Assembly (NCBI RefSeq): GCF_902806685.2
Contig: NC_048541.1
Coordinates: 15,262,662-15,326,661 of the forward strand
Length of the DNA: 64,000 bases
Reading direction: 5' to 3'
From: Maniola hyperantus
Taxonomy: Eukaryota; Arthropoda; Insecta; Lepidoptera; Nymphalidae
Shown: positions 1 through 10,170 of the stretch, piece after piece
How positions within the stretch are numbered: position 1 is the stretch's first letter
How the letters are laid out: each line of letters starts with the position of its first letter
Program-made: the position numbers and the translations under genes
Notes under the pieces: generated by a model
Seen by the model: the letters and a program-made list of their open reading frames with translations, nothing else
Databases searched by the model: none
Told to the model about the DNA's origin: nothing

Positions 1-517
1 GACTGTAAATTAGATTTAAAAATTAATCATAAGTAGAAGTTTAAGCTAGAATAATATTACTTATTAGCCCATAGGCTAGATGGTAGTAGTAATAAAGCTG
101 CCATTTTATAATGGTGCTTTATGGTAGGAAAAAAAAAAAAGTATGTTTAGATAAATAAATAATTAAACTTTTCATGTTGAAGTAGCTCTGAAAGATAGAG
201 ATAATCTCTTTTATATATCTCTCAGCCAAACTAACTAAGTATTATTTCATCAAAAAATATATTTTTCAACTTAAAACTGCGCCTAGATACCCACCCTGCT
301 AAATTGCTAGCACCAAAATAGGTTGAAAGTCTGCTCATGGGCCGTAAAGTGGTTTCAATTTTCACAGTCGAAATGGCAATTGATTTGGCGTGTTATGAGC
401 AATATGGATTAGTGCAGCCTGAATTATAAGCACTTATACACGCTCGATAGACTTGTGACCTTTCAGAGGATTACGTAAATTCAATATAGATTGACATTTG
501 TTACTCGATAGCTTAAA
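1..517. other. Unique AT-rich DNA
   Basis: No coding frame, known repeat or RNA gene seen. It contains only short A/T runs and CTAGG-like words. Confidence 0.5.
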
Positions 518-565
518 AACTTAAAAAAGCTGTGCTAGACTAGGCTAGCACAGCTTTTTTAAGTT
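518..565. repeat. Perfect 21-bp inverted repeat (hairpin)
   Basis: The left arm AACTTAAAAAAGCTGTGCTAG (518-538) is followed by a 6-base spacer and its exact reverse complement (545-565). It abuts the SINE D fragment at 566. The words AAGCTGTG and TAGxCTAG resemble the SINE D head, so the palindrome may come from two inverted SINE heads. Confidence 0.85.
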
Positions 566-775
566 CCCCCGCCTCCTATTCGGAAGTCGGTTCGATCCCG
601 GGCACGCACCTCTAACTTTTCGGAGTTAAATGTGCGTTTTAAGTAAGTAAATATCACTTGTTTTAACGGTGAAGGAAAACATCGTGAGGAAACCTGCATA
701 TCTGAGTTCTTCATAATGTTTTCAAAGGTGTGTGAAGTCTATCCATCCGCACTTGGCAAGCCTGATAGACCCTAT
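566..775 (+). mobile_element. SINE family D, partial
   Basis: Begins inside the tRNA-derived head (box-B-like GGTTCGATCCC near 590) and continues into the body words AACGGTGAAGGAAAACATCGTGAG and GTGTGTGAAGTCT. The first part of the head, with box A, is missing, and the tail is truncated near 770. The full-length reference copy is at 36342-36652. Confidence 0.8.
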
Positions 776-970
776 AGTAGCTATTTCCACTCTATCGGCA
801 AAGCCGTGCCACCAAGCGAATTAGCGTTCCGGTACGATGCCGGAACAAACAAACAAAGTCGTATGGGTTTAATAAAAATTGCCATAGTCCTTCCAGGCTA
901 GCCCGCTTTCATCCTAGACTGCATCATCACTTACCACCAGGTGAGATTGCAGTAAAGGGCTAACTTGTAT
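776..970 (+). mobile_element. SINE family F body fragment
   Basis: Matches the body of the family F SINE at 48601-48940 in reverse orientation: the GCCGTGCCACCAAGCGAATT region, then the tail word TTACCACCAGGTGAGATTGC. The tRNA-derived head is absent. A 61-residue open frame starting in the preceding SINE (716-901) is accidental. Confidence 0.7.
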
Positions 971-1019
971 CTGAATTGAAAATTAAGTAAGTATTTTTTG
1001 ACAGAAATTTTTTTTTTGG

Positions 1020-1106
1020 CCGGACCTGAGAATCGTACCCGGGACTTCATGATTCGCAGTCGAAAAAGTTAGTCACTAAACCAATGAGGCAGAACTACCT
1101 CTTACG
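1020..1106 (-). mobile_element. tRNA-derived SINE head (third type)
   Basis: On the minus strand the order is a box-A-like TTGGTTTAGTGAC, an anticodon-arm-like region and a box-B-like GGTACGATTCTC. The plus-strand words are CGGACCTGAGAATCGTACC and ACTAAACCAATGAGGC. Mismatches in the arms, no clean acceptor stem and a T-rich junction at 1009 argue for a SINE head rather than a functional tRNA. Confidence 0.5.
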
Positions 1107-1380
1107 TAACTAGATTGTTATAGGCAACCTATGTAACTAAACTGTAGGTAGGTATAAGGTACTAGGTAAGTATACCATAAATATTCGTAACTCGATAGTT
1201 GCTGCCTATGGTTCTAGGCACGGGTCTAGGCTAGGCACACAATAAATTATTACCTAACTTGTTTGTACCGCGTAAATTGTAATAGGTATAGCGTGTTTAC
1301 GTTTTTGATTGATACTATAAGGCACCTTAATAGGTTTTTGAATAGGATGAATGTTAAACAGTACTATACATACAGTAGAG

Positions 1381-1460
1381 AGCCTCAATAGCTCATCGGG
1401 TAAAGGAGTGGACTGAAAACCGAAAGGTCGACGGTTCAAACGCACTATTGTCGTACTTAG
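1381..1460 (+). mobile_element. tRNA-derived SINE head (fourth type)
   Basis: TAGCTCATCGGG (box A) and GACGGTTCAAACGC (box B) flank an anticodon-like loop, CTGAAAAC. The promoter boxes are correctly spaced but the acceptor arms do not pair. I recognise the motif as a common lepidopteran tRNA-like SINE head rather than a tRNA gene. Confidence 0.5.
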
Positions 1461-1473
1461 TTGGAGAGGAAAG

Positions 1474-1764
1474 GGGAACCGATTCTCTAGTCTCTCTCTA
1501 ACTAAATTTAGAGTATCTGCATCAGTTTCTTTTTACTAATGCTAAAAAAGGAATGGAACATGACTTTCACATTTAAAGACTCTAAATTTTAGTGCACAAT
1601 ACAAATTTAAACAGTAGGTTCGCGAGTGCGCGTAAAATCACGGGTTTTACCATCTAAAAATTAAATTTAAAACTGTCAAACTGTGTCTGTCCTTTTCATA
1701 TTACATTAGTAAGAAGAGCATGCGAACACTCTAAAATTAGGTTGTGCTCAGAATCAGTGCCATT
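1474..1764. mobile_element. Inverted-repeat element, family J
   Basis: Begins AACCGATTCTCTAG and ends CAGAATCAGTGCCATT. Just inside each end, ACTAAATTTAGAGTATCTGCAT and the inverted TGCGAACACTCTAAAATTAGG pair imperfectly. The other copies are at 8480-9054 and 39361-39671. No coding capacity: this is a non-autonomous DNA element of unassigned superfamily. Confidence 0.65.
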
Positions 1765-1927
1765 GGTCATTTAACATGGCTAATATTCTTTTTTTTTTTT
1801 AAAAAAAAGCTTAATTTTACTGTCAACGCAGCTTACCTGTACCTACTACCAAAAACCTGGTGAACGCTGGTGTGGCCGTATCTTATGAATGAAAGAATGA
1901 ATGAATGATTTATTCAATAAAATACTT

Positions 1928-2253
1928 CATCATCATCATCATGATCAACCCATCGCCGGCTCACTACAGAGCACGGGTCTCCTCTCAGAGAGAGAAGGGT
2001 TTTGGCCATAGTCTATCACGCTGGCCAAGTGCGGATTGGCAGACTCCACACACCTTTGAGAACATTATGGAGAACTCTCAGACATGCAGGTTTCCTCACG
2101 ATGTTTTACTTCACTGTTAAAGCAAGTGATATTTTAATTACCTACTTAAAAACGCACATAACTTCGAAAAGTTAGAGGTGCGTGCCCGGGATCGAACCCC
2201 CGACCTCCGATTTGGAAGGCGGACGTCCTAACCACTAGGCCACCACAGCTTTT
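1928..2253 (-). mobile_element. SINE family D, full length, with 12-bp target duplication
   Basis: Complete minus-strand copy. The tail is a CAT/ATG trinucleotide run at 1928-1941, then the body, then the tRNA-derived head (box-B complement GGGATCGAACCC, box-A complement CCACTAGGCC). It is flanked by the identical 12-mer AATAAAATACTT at 1916-1927 and 2254-2265, the signature of LINE-assisted retrotransposition. Pol III promoter boxes A and B are recognisable, as usual for tRNA-derived SINEs. Confidence 0.9.
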
Positions 2254-2265
2254 AATAAAATACTT

Positions 2266-3105
2266 AGTCTTACTCTATTAGTAAGTAGGTATCTAGTAGG
2301 TAGGTATGTAATTAAGGTAGGCTTATGTTTCAAAAAATATTCAGTTATTGATTGCCAGAAGTACTATTCTCTGATTCAAGCGTCGTTTTCAAGTTTTAGC
2401 GCAGCGATGAAAAATGTGGATTTCTTGCTTTTCGGTTTCATGGCGCTTACCCACTGTAGTTTCATGACATGCATATACTTTACTTGAATATATTACCAGG
2501 CACATTATACTATTGTAAATCTTAATAGGTAATTATATTGTATTTAATTAAAAACATGCAAATACCTACCTACTCATAAATGTAGTTAGGTATTACTAAT
2601 GCCTTCATATTAACCGGGAATATTAAAGGTTCAATGTAGGATAATATAAACGACTACTGCTCTACAATTTAATCAAGAACTCTAAAAAGCAATAAAAATA
2701 TCGGTGTTGCAATATGTCATGGCAATATATCTCCCCATGTATCCACCTTCTTATCCCTGCAAGGAAATACGTAGTTTCTGTAAAGTTTAAGTTACTATAT
2801 TAACATACACTGCTCAATTTCAAGGGGAATTACTTGGTTGCTAACTAACAAAACGGCAGTGTACTTGGTACATATAATAGTTATATTATACTCGAGGATC
2901 ACGGTAGCGCTCCGGCTTCCGTTGTACTCCCCGTATCGATAGGGGTGTCAACATTGCAAGTTTAATGTACTCTACGATTTTATAGACGGCTAGTAATTAT
3001 GTAGCTATTTGCATACTGCCTAAAAACCTAGTAGGTAAAGGTATACTAAAATTAATGTTTGAAAACTTTTACAAATGTAACATCTATTAAATATGTATTT
3101 AAGTT
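2266..3105. other. Unique AT-rich DNA
   Basis: No gene or recognised repeat. A short GC-richer patch (2890-2960, near GTAGCGCTCCGGCTTCCG) has no open frame of note. Confidence 0.45.
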
Positions 3106-3300
3106 AAATACCCGCTGGTCATAGTCCACCACGCTGCCGAATTGGCAGACTTCACATACCATTGAGAACATTATGGGGAACTTTCAGATATGCCGGTTCA
3201 CTCACGATGTTTTCCTTCATCGTTAAAGCAAGTGATCCGAATTCCGAAAAACTAGAGGTGCGCGCCCGGGTTTGAATCCTAGGAGGCCGACGCTATCACC
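3106..3300 (-). mobile_element. SINE family D, diverged fragment
   Basis: Body words CCACGCTGCCGAATTGGCAGAC and GATGTTTTCCTTCATCGTTAAAGC, then AGAGGTGCGCGCCCGGG. The tRNA head is degraded and the tail missing. Confidence 0.7.
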
Positions 3301-3925
3301 TCTTGAAGTAGTTATTTGTAAATTATTCAAGTAAGATCGAGCCATGGCACACAGATTGAAAATTTGTATGAGATTGTATCAGAACCTGCCATGCGCAAGT
3401 TTTCCGTGCCTCATTCGTGTTACGTTTCTCCATGTAAAATTGCAATCCGTGGACCGTCTGCGCGTCGGACACGCCTTGAACGATGCACGGGTTAGCATAA
3501 ACCATCCCTTATGTGGCACGTTGTGGCAGCCCTGCCTCTCAGCTAGGATCTCGCTCAGGGCGGGGGCGCGATAACCACTTTTTATACGCATAATGCGGGG
3601 ATCTCGCGCTAAGCTGATAGAATTGTGGCGGAATCAGCGGCCCTTTTGAACTTCTATTAAATTGTAACACTCGCGAGTTCGCGCCAACGCGCCCATGAAA
3701 TTGTGGGCTTTATTGAAATCGCTACAATTTTTTCCCGCGAGAATTCAGATTAGAAACGTGTAACTTCAAACGTTATAGGAACTGGCTGAAATTCCTCTTT
3801 CGTATAACAGGTAAGCTTTTTACAGGGGGGCTCTAACAGGCTAAATATTTTACGGCTAAAACAAGCCTTTCATTAATAGTTCAAGATATTTGGATAGATA
3901 GAATTTTCTGTAAGTATATATTGTA
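3301..3925. other. Unique, relatively GC-rich DNA
   Basis: Three overlapping open frames on both strands between 3323 and 3591 look like frames left by GC-rich composition. None has a recognisable domain. CpG-containing words such as CTCGCGAGTTCGCGCC (near 3670) stand out from the AT-rich surroundings. Confidence 0.4.
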
Positions 3926-4150
3926 CTAGCTTATGCTCGCGACTTCGTCCGCCTGGACTACATAAATTTCAAACCCCTATTTAACCCACTTAGGGGTGGA
4001 ATTTCGGAAAATGCTTTCTTAGTGGATACCTACTCTTTACAAAAAATACACCCTCCAAATTTCATGTCTCTAGGACCAGCGGTTTAGGCTGTGCGTTGAT
4101 GTATAAGTCAGTTAGTCAGTCAGTAAGTCAGGACGTTGAATATTATAAAT
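3926..4150 (-). mobile_element. Helitron-like family B copy
   Basis: Minus-strand copy. The 3' end lies at CTAG (3926-3929), next to the terminal hairpin region CTCGCGACTTCGTCCGCC. A GTCA-repeat tract (4107-4130) marks the 5' side. It is diverged from the reference copies at 44531. Confidence 0.7.
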
Positions 4151-5455
4151 ACAGATTTTTACTTATAAATACTGTATTTTCATTTTATTCTCAAAATATA
4201 ATAATATAGGTACTTTCTTATACATTCACAAGAACACAAAAGTAAAACCTGAAACTTGATACTTAACTTGAGTCGACGTTGAATTCGTCCTCGAAATGTA
4301 ATATTTGGTTAAGGTTGTTAAATATTATGCTTCCACAAGGATTAGAAATAAGAAGGAGCAAAAACATTTTCGTAAGCTACAAAAGCATATTATCTTAAAG
4401 TTATAAAAAAAAATGGATAAGAAAAAAATGCACATTTTCCCAACAGCTTCATAAGAAAGCGATGCTTGCAAACTTTAAAAATAACACCGCAGAGGGCGGC
4501 CATTTTGTCGTAGGCGAAAAAAGCGCGAAAATAGCACCGGTGTAAAATGGCGGCGATATTTATAGTTTCAATTAACGGACTTTGCATGCCCGTCCGGACT
4601 TAAAGTAGCTAACTGGTACGTTATTAGAATAAGTAATAAAAATTCTTACGATAACAATTTGTAAAAAGCACCGTTTTCGTTTTATAAAATTAAATAAAGG
4701 ATGAAAGGACTAAAATATTTATTAACCGTTTACACATAAGGCCTTTATACACAGGTTAGCTGTTATTTAGAAATTCCAAAACACAATTTTACTGTTGAGC
4801 CATTGGCCCAAGAACACCTATGTAAACCTAATTTTTTTGGGAAACTAGAGAGCAATTTCCACGTAGAAAGATATTTTGGCAGGAGAAAAGAATAAAACCT
4901 ATCGCACGAAAGTATAACGGCCGCTAAAGTCGCTCGTCAAAATTAATTCGTCATTCGAAACCGAACGGCTCATTTGGCCGACAATAATCAGAGTGTAAAA
5001 CCGTTTTAATGTGAGTTTAAAACCACGGAAATAAAAATAAATTCGCCTTAGGCTGTATCAAGTTTGATCGTTGCGTTTGCCAGTAAAGTTTTTATTTTTA
5101 TTTTAGTATTTTTAGAGCTTGACTACAATCACACAGCTTGGAACCCATCGGGTATTTTAGGACTCCTTCGCCGATTGACCCCGAAAACACACTCTACGCA
5201 CGTTTCTCTCTGATATCGGGTCATTCTCAGGAAATATAGACCTTACAATGCTCAATGGCAAAAAGTCTTGCATAGTAGGGGGCGGAATAAGAAGGGCGGG
5301 CGGTCCATATCGCATGCATGTTGCACCCTTGCAATGTACAGATTTTAGTGTTTCAGTGAATTATAGCAAATTAGCTTTTTTAGCAATTCCTTGTATGGAC
5401 CTCCACAAAGTAACACCTGCTTGTATGTACAGTACACGGCCGAAAATAATGTAGA
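4151..5455. other. Unique DNA
   Basis: No coding evidence or repeat family recognised. The 65-residue minus frame at 4390-4587 and the frame at 5248-5454 lack any known motif. Moderately CpG-rich sequence occurs at 4910-5000. Confidence 0.4.
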
Positions 5456-5595
5456 TACATCGGCCTTTAGAATGACATTTCGGCTTTGTAGAGCGATGTC
5501 TCTGTCACTCATACCTACCTATATGACGTTTAGTCGGTCTCAACGACGGAGACAGTGCTCTACAAATTTGCTATCACCTTCTAAAGGTCAATGTA
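5456..5595. mobile_element. 140-bp MITE-like inverted repeat
   Basis: The left end TACATCGGCCTTTAGAA pairs with the right end TTCTAAAGGTCAATGTA, and pairing extends inward imperfectly through TTTGTAGAGC / GCTCTACAAA and TCTCTGTC / GACGGAGA. The ends lie within TA dinucleotides, compatible with a Tc1/mariner-type TA target. No open frame. Confidence 0.55.
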
Positions 5596-6187
5596 AAATA
5601 CTTTCAGCCGCGTACTGTATATAACAATTCCGACTGAAACAATGTGATAATCATAACTTTTGTGTTATGGGAGCGAAAACAGCGGAGTTCCAGGTGTTTA
5701 AACACAGAAACGTCAAATAATCACATTTGCGATTCGAATTTCGTAAAAATTAAGCGTTCCGCTGAGCCAGCGTGCCGGGTGCTACAATTAAAATCAAGCG
5801 ATTTCAGCGCTCACAGTTTAACAGCGTCTATTTAGGGACAATTACGTCGCGTCATTGCCCATTGTCCAGCGGCGATTAAACCCGAGGTACAATGGGACCA
5901 ATCCGAGCACTAACGAAGCGACTTCGGCCGTTTCCGTCCCACTTCGGGCCGGCTCAAAGATGTGTAATTTGCGGCCACCAAATTGTAGAGCGGCGAGTTT
6001 TGACGGAATTGCCCGAAGTTGAACGCTTGTAAGTGGACCTGCGGAGGCGTTACGCGAACTTGGCGAAGTTTGCTAGATTGGACAGTAGTCGTTTTGACAA
6101 GGCAAACTCGCGTAGTTGCTCAAGGCTATTTGGTCAACCTCCCTACAAAAGAAAGAAATTGGTATTTCACTTTCCAAGCCTTCATAA
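5596..6187. other. Unique DNA with CpG-rich core
   Basis: A GC/CpG-rich segment at about 5850-6060 (for example CGAAGCGACTTCGGCCG) lies between repeats. No credible coding frame: the 63-residue frame at 5644 and the frames at 6019 and 6033 run into a repeat. Confidence 0.4.
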
Positions 6188-6632
6188 AAAACCAGCCAAG
6201 TGCAAGTCAGGCTCGCGCAATGAGGGTTCCATACTACAGTCGTATTTTATCGACATTTTGCACGATAATTCAAAAACTATAATGCTTAAAAATAAATAAA
6301 AAATTGTTTTAGAATGTACAGGTGAAGACCTTTCATATGATACCCAACTTGATATAGTTATCTCACTTCGAAAGTTGAAAATACTAATTATTAGTTCATG
6401 ACCCCAATTTAATTTTTTTTGTGTGATCTAACCCTAAATTCACGGTTTTCAAATTTTTCCCCAAATGTCAGCTATAAGATCTACCTACTTGCCAAATTTC
6501 ATGATTCTAGGTCAACGGGAAGTACCCTGTAGGTTTCTTGACAGACAGACGGACAGACAGACAGACAGATAGACAGACAACAAAGTGATCCTATACGGGT
6601 TCCGTTTTTCCTTTTGAGGTACGGAATCCTTA
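6188..6632 (+). mobile_element. Repeat family C copy
   Basis: Starts AACCAGCCAAGTGCAAGTCAG and ends at a stem: GGGTTCCGTTTTTCC, then GGTACGGAATCC. A GACA tetranucleotide tract lies at 6540-6580. The class is not obvious. The ends form small hairpins (GCGAG/CTCGC at the start, AGGGTTCCG/CGGAACCCT at the end), it carries no open reading frame and it runs into A-rich junctions. Confidence 0.75.
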
Positions 6633-6710
6633 AAATCACGTCGATTCGTCGCTCCATTGCGACGTGATTGAAGGACAAACAAATGCACATTTGCATTTTA
6701 TGGGTAGTGA
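6633..6710 (-). mobile_element. Helitron-like family A, 5'-end fragment
   Basis: Contains AATCACGTCGATTCG and GCGACGTGATTGAAGGACAA and ends at TGGGTAGTGA. On the minus strand this is TCACTACCC, the TC-initiated end of the subtype found whole at 10171-10378. Confidence 0.7.
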
Positions 6711-6731
6711 TGGTATCCTGAAATTTAGCTT

Positions 6732-7026
6732 CAGTACCCGTAGTACAAGATTTTACGTCTCACCAAACGAAACCAAATTCGAGAGTCGAAATACTTCCGC
6801 GTTACAGTAAAATGGACCTAAACAGCCTTGAATTGAAGTCAAATATTCAATGCCACTGATTTTAATTTCGCAATGTTTCCGCTTGGAGCGCTGGCTGTAG
6901 AAGTGTAGACAAACTTGAGCTTTAAAACAAGGCATTTAAGATCCAGTTTACTGTAACGCGGAAGTGTTTCGACTCTCGAATTTGGTTTGGTTTGGTGATA
7001 CGTAAAATCTTGTACTACGGGTACTG
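6732..7026. mobile_element. 295-bp MITE with about 80-bp terminal inverted repeats
   Basis: The left terminus CAGTACCCGTAGTACAAG is the inverse of the right terminus CTTGTACTACGGGTACTG. Pairing continues for about 80 bp through CCAAATTCGAGAGTCGAAA and CCGCGTTACAGTAAA with few mismatches. There is no coding capacity and no clean target duplication. Subterminal words (ATTTTACGTCTCACCAA) resemble those of the element at 7856, so the two may be related. Confidence 0.8.
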
Positions 7027-7340
7027 TATTTCACTCGCGGGTAGTAGCAAAATGAGCAGCAAAGTTCGCGCCGTCATTATATCGGTGTCGCTTCACAAAG
7101 GGCGGCCTTTGTCAACGCGTAATTGCGCCGCGCCGTCCTCCAGATAAACATTACGGTTAAACTAACTAACTAACTAATCTTTGGACAAAACTTCCCTATT
7201 TTATAACCCTACGCTTTCGTTCGAGCGATTGTTTCGTAGAAATGGCTACACAATTACAATATGTGTTTGTAATAACACGATTTAATTATAATGCTATAGA
7301 ATACCATTCACCATATTTGACAGAGCGTCTGTCTACTAAA
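7027..7340. other. Unique DNA, partly CpG-rich
   Basis: A CpG-rich patch at 7060-7140 (GGTGTCGCTTCACAAAGGGC, CGCGTAATTGCGCCGCGCCG). No gene recognised. Confidence 0.4.
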
Positions 7341-7470
7341 GTGGTGATAGTAAAAAGAATACCCGGCTGAGTTTGTTGTGGGCTCATCTCAGACCTGGGC
7401 GAGTTTGGAACCCTCGTAGCTTTAGTTTTAAGTACGTATTAATTATCACCACTAATCATCTTACCAATTA
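7341..7470 (+). mobile_element. LINE-like 3' tail family I, fragment
   Basis: Matches the 53930-54146 copy from GTGGTGATAGTAAAAAGAATACCCGG to AATTATCACCACTAATC. The TTTGAC-repeat tail is missing. The segment is itself bounded by the inverse words GTGGTGATA and TATCACCAC. Confidence 0.65.
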
Positions 7471-7855
7471 AAATTTTGACCATCAGTAAGCGTAAAATTT
7501 TAAAATAATTTGAGTTTGAGTTTGAGCGGAGATGTGTGGAATAGACTAATCAGATTATTGATTGTCCGCGGCTTCGTCTGTGTGGATTTACACCTAAAGA
7601 GCCAAAAAACCATGCTCTTACTGGAATCGTATGCAAAAGGAAGCATACCGTATTTTTTCCCAAGAAAGCCCCTACCATAACTAATTGAAAAAGGTCACAA
7701 TCTTCAGTAATGAGAAGGAGGAGCGACGCAGCCAGAGAGAGAGACATACATTTCAGCACCATAATACCTATTGCGTCCTTACAGCTTAAAACGGAAGTAT
7801 CTTGCTCCGATAAGCTTTGCTATACTCAGTTATCACACGTTACATAATATACGTA
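7471..7855. other. Unique DNA with a trace of family A
   Basis: 7555-7590 (GTCCGCGGCTTCGTCTGTGTGG) recalls the terminal region of family A but is badly decayed. The 70-residue minus frame at 7550-7762 is unrecognised. Confidence 0.35.
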
Positions 7856-8433
7856 CAGTTAATATACTATAGGGTTAGTATGAGATTTTACATCTCACCA
7901 ACGTCGATAGAGTTTTAGCAAACCTAAAGAACAGCTGATTTACATTTTGCAAGGTTTCCACTTGGGGCGTTGTCTGTTTATTAATAAGCATACATAGCCA
8001 ATCCAATAATAATTAATCAGTACCCTTATTATAAATGCGAAAGTGTGTTTGTTTGTTGGTTTGTTGGTTTATTGGTTTGTTGGTTTGTCCTTCAATCACG
8101 TCGCAACGGTGCAACGGATTGACGTGATTTTTTGCATGGGTATAGATAAAGACCTGAAGAGTGACATAGGCTTCTTTTTCCCGGAAAATCAAAAAGTTCC
8201 CACGGGATTTTCAAAAACCTAATTCCACGCGAACGAAGTCGCGGGCATCAGCTAGTCTATGACAATTAGTTAACATATGTAATTTGTAGTAGCATAAGGC
8301 TTAGAAATAAAGAAACGTTAGAATTTTACTATTGTTTTACTTTTAAGCTAGTGGTTCGACGTTCGAATTCTATAAACGTTGATGAGATATTAAATCTCAT
8401 ACTATACCTCTAGGGTATATTAACTGTAGGTAG
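7856..8433. mobile_element. MITE-like element carrying a nested Helitron
   Basis: The left end TACAGTTAATATACTATAGG and the right end GGGTATATTAACTGTA are inverted. The subterminal TAGTATGAGATTTTACATCTC matches GAGATATTAAATCTCATACTA on the far side. A family A Helitron-like copy sits inside at 8017-8255. No reading frame. Confidence 0.65.
8017..8255 (+). mobile_element. Helitron-like family A copy, intact ends
   Basis: Starts TCAGTACCCTTATTATAAAT and ends GGGCATCAGCTAG. It is preceded by A and followed by T, as expected for Helitron insertion between A and T. The last 40 bases hold CGCGaACGAAGTCGCG, a short hairpin before the CTRR-type terminus. The internal word AATCACGTCGCAACGG defines this subtype. 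It serves as an empty-site reference (AAGACCTGAAGAGTGAC at 8150) for the MITE insertion at 33784. Confidence 0.85.
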
Positions 8434-8479
8434 ATACCCGGTATATTAATAACGTCTGAGATATACTACTGAGATATAC

Positions 8480-9054
8480 TAGCGCCGATTCTCTTCTTGT
8501 CTGTCTTTCTCTAAACTAAATTTGAGTATCTGCATCTTTTTCTTTTTAATATTGCTAAAAAGGACAGAACATAAATTTAACATTTAAAGACTAAATTTTA
8601 GTGCACGCTACAAATTTAAACGATAGGCTCGTGACTGACAGGTAAAGTCACGAGGTTTGACAGCTCTAAATTAAATTTAAAACTGTCAAACTGTGTCTGT
8701 CCTTTTCATAATGCATTACTTAGTAAGAAGGGGATGCGAATACTTTAAAATTTAGGTGTGCTCAGAATCCTCAGAACAAGGACTGTTAGAAGTAGCCATA
8801 TTGTGACACTTACTGTTAGAGCGAGATAGCTAAATTCATTTAAGCTCTTGTTAGAACGTGACAAATTGATTATGTTTTGTCCTTATCACCGTGGCCACTT
8901 TTTTTTGTTTCTCAAAATGTGTTTGTACGTGAGTATTTGACAAACAACGTGAAGTGTAGAAGGAATGACATTTCACAAGTAAGAAAATCTGCTTGAGCGA
9001 GAGGGACTGAGGGGGCCACGCTAGTTGCAAACCTGTGTCAGAATCAGTACCAAT
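8480..9054. mobile_element. Family J element interrupted by a second insertion
   Basis: Left end GCCGATTCTC; the right end TCAGAATCAGTACCAAT is displaced by an insert at 8770-9037. The internal sequence matches the copies at 1474 and 39361. The 15-mer GTATATTAATAACGT occurs in the same orientation on both sides (8441-8455 and 9062-9076), so a larger flanking duplication is possible. Confidence 0.65.
8770..9037. mobile_element. 268-bp hAT-like insertion with 8-bp target duplication
   Basis: TCAGAATC occurs immediately before (8762-8769) and after (9038-9045) the insert. The uninterrupted family J copies at 1474 and 39361 have the sequence only once. An 8-bp duplication fits the hAT superfamily. 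The termini CTCAGAAC and, inverted, CACAGGTT share only a C-CAG core. Non-coding. Confidence 0.7.
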
Positions 9055-9076
9055 TATTTCTGTATATTAATAACGT

Positions 9077-9544
9077 GTGATACTAACCTTAGCGATAGTT
9101 ATGTGGTTAGGTATCCGAACAACATGCTTGTCAATATCGTGTATCGAAGGTTAAGAACTTTGCTAATATTGTCAGTTGAGACACGATCGGCAAAGTTCTA
9201 ATGAAGTTCTGTAATATTGACTTTGTACAATATTTTTAGATGTAGGTTACCTACTAATTTGTATTAACAGCTCGTTTTATTAACAAACTAAAACGAACTA
9301 AAAACCTTAGTCCTACGTAGCATTCTTTATTAGAAACATCAGTTTTTGAAAATTCATATTTAACTCAAAACTTCTCTAAAAAAATTAGAATCGAACCCAT
9401 AACTGAGGATTGGTCTCTTCTAGAATGTACCTTAAGGATTTGGGCCATGATGGTCCACCACGCTGGCCAAGTGTGGATTGGCAGACTTAAATTTCTTAAA
9501 ATTACTTGTTAAATATAACGGTAAATCTTTGTTTTAAATCATCA
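9077..9544. other. Unique DNA with a small SINE D remnant
   Basis: 9430-9490 (CCACCACGCTGGCCAAGTGTGG) is a minus-strand SINE D scrap. The region 9120-9240 contains imperfect inverted words (GAACTTTGCTAATATTGTC and its partners) but no clean hairpin. Confidence 0.45.
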
Positions 9545-9905
9545 TTATCATCGATCAATAGACGTCCACTGCTGGACATAGATCTCTTGTAGGAGACTTT
9601 CACACGCCACGGTCTTGCGCCGCCTGAATCCAGCGGCTCCCTGCGACTCGTCTGATGTCGTCCGTCCACCTAGTGGGGGGGTCTTCCAACGCTGCGTCCT
9701 CCGGTGCGAGGTCGCCATTCCAGCACCTTGGGACCCCAACGTCTATCGGTTGTACGAACTATGCGCCCTGCCCATTGCCACTTCAGCTTCGCAACCCGTT
9801 GAGCTATGTCGGTTACTCTAGTTCTCCTCATTTCTGATTTGATCACGTAGAAGAAATTCCAAGCATAGCTCTCTCCATCGCCCGCTGAGTTACTCTGAGC
9901 TTTCT
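9545..9905 (-). pseudogene. RTE-like LINE 3' end, reverse-transcriptase C-terminus remnant
   Basis: Read on the minus strand, this is the extreme 3' end of an RTE-type non-LTR retrotransposon. Pieces of translation in different frames give RAMERAMLGIS (near 9870), the GRP-TRW-DDI-type block, then sequence equivalent to CTATGTCCAGCAGTGGACGT and a GAT-rich tail (9539-9553). The reading frame is broken, so no protein is made. In intact family members this region follows the polymerase domain and contacts the template RNA. The copy is 5'-truncated, as most LINE insertions are. Other pieces of the family: 20396, 30375, 33237, 52203, 53566 and 62441. Confidence 0.8.
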
Positions 9906-10170
9906 TTTTTTTAAATAACTTACTTGTTTTAAATAAGTGATTGTTTTTCTATTGTTATTTCGGTTACCTGTAATGTATTTAATTTGTATCAAATGATCCG
10001 TAAAATTGTAAAGGCAACGACATAAACACGTCGTCTTGTCAATAGACAATAGTCTGTTTAATGCTTCACTGCCGCTCCAGAACACTGCAGGAAACTTGTT
10101 TTACGACTTAGCCATCCAAAAACACCTTAAGTTATAACGTTACTAGGTAATTCTACATACAAATCAAAAT
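9906..10170. other. Unique AT-rich DNA
   Basis: Nothing recognisable. The 80-residue minus frame at 9843-10085 only reads out of the LINE fragment. Confidence 0.4.

Noticed and set aside
1020..1460. Possible tRNA genes (also at 566, 13838, 19726, 36342, 40851)
   Set aside because: Box A and box B are present but acceptor and other arms do not pair, and the sequences continue into SINE bodies repeated through the window; they are SINE heads.
3323..3591. Gene in the GC-richer stretch
   Set aside because: Three overlapping frames on both strands of similar length indicate composition, not coding; no motif found.
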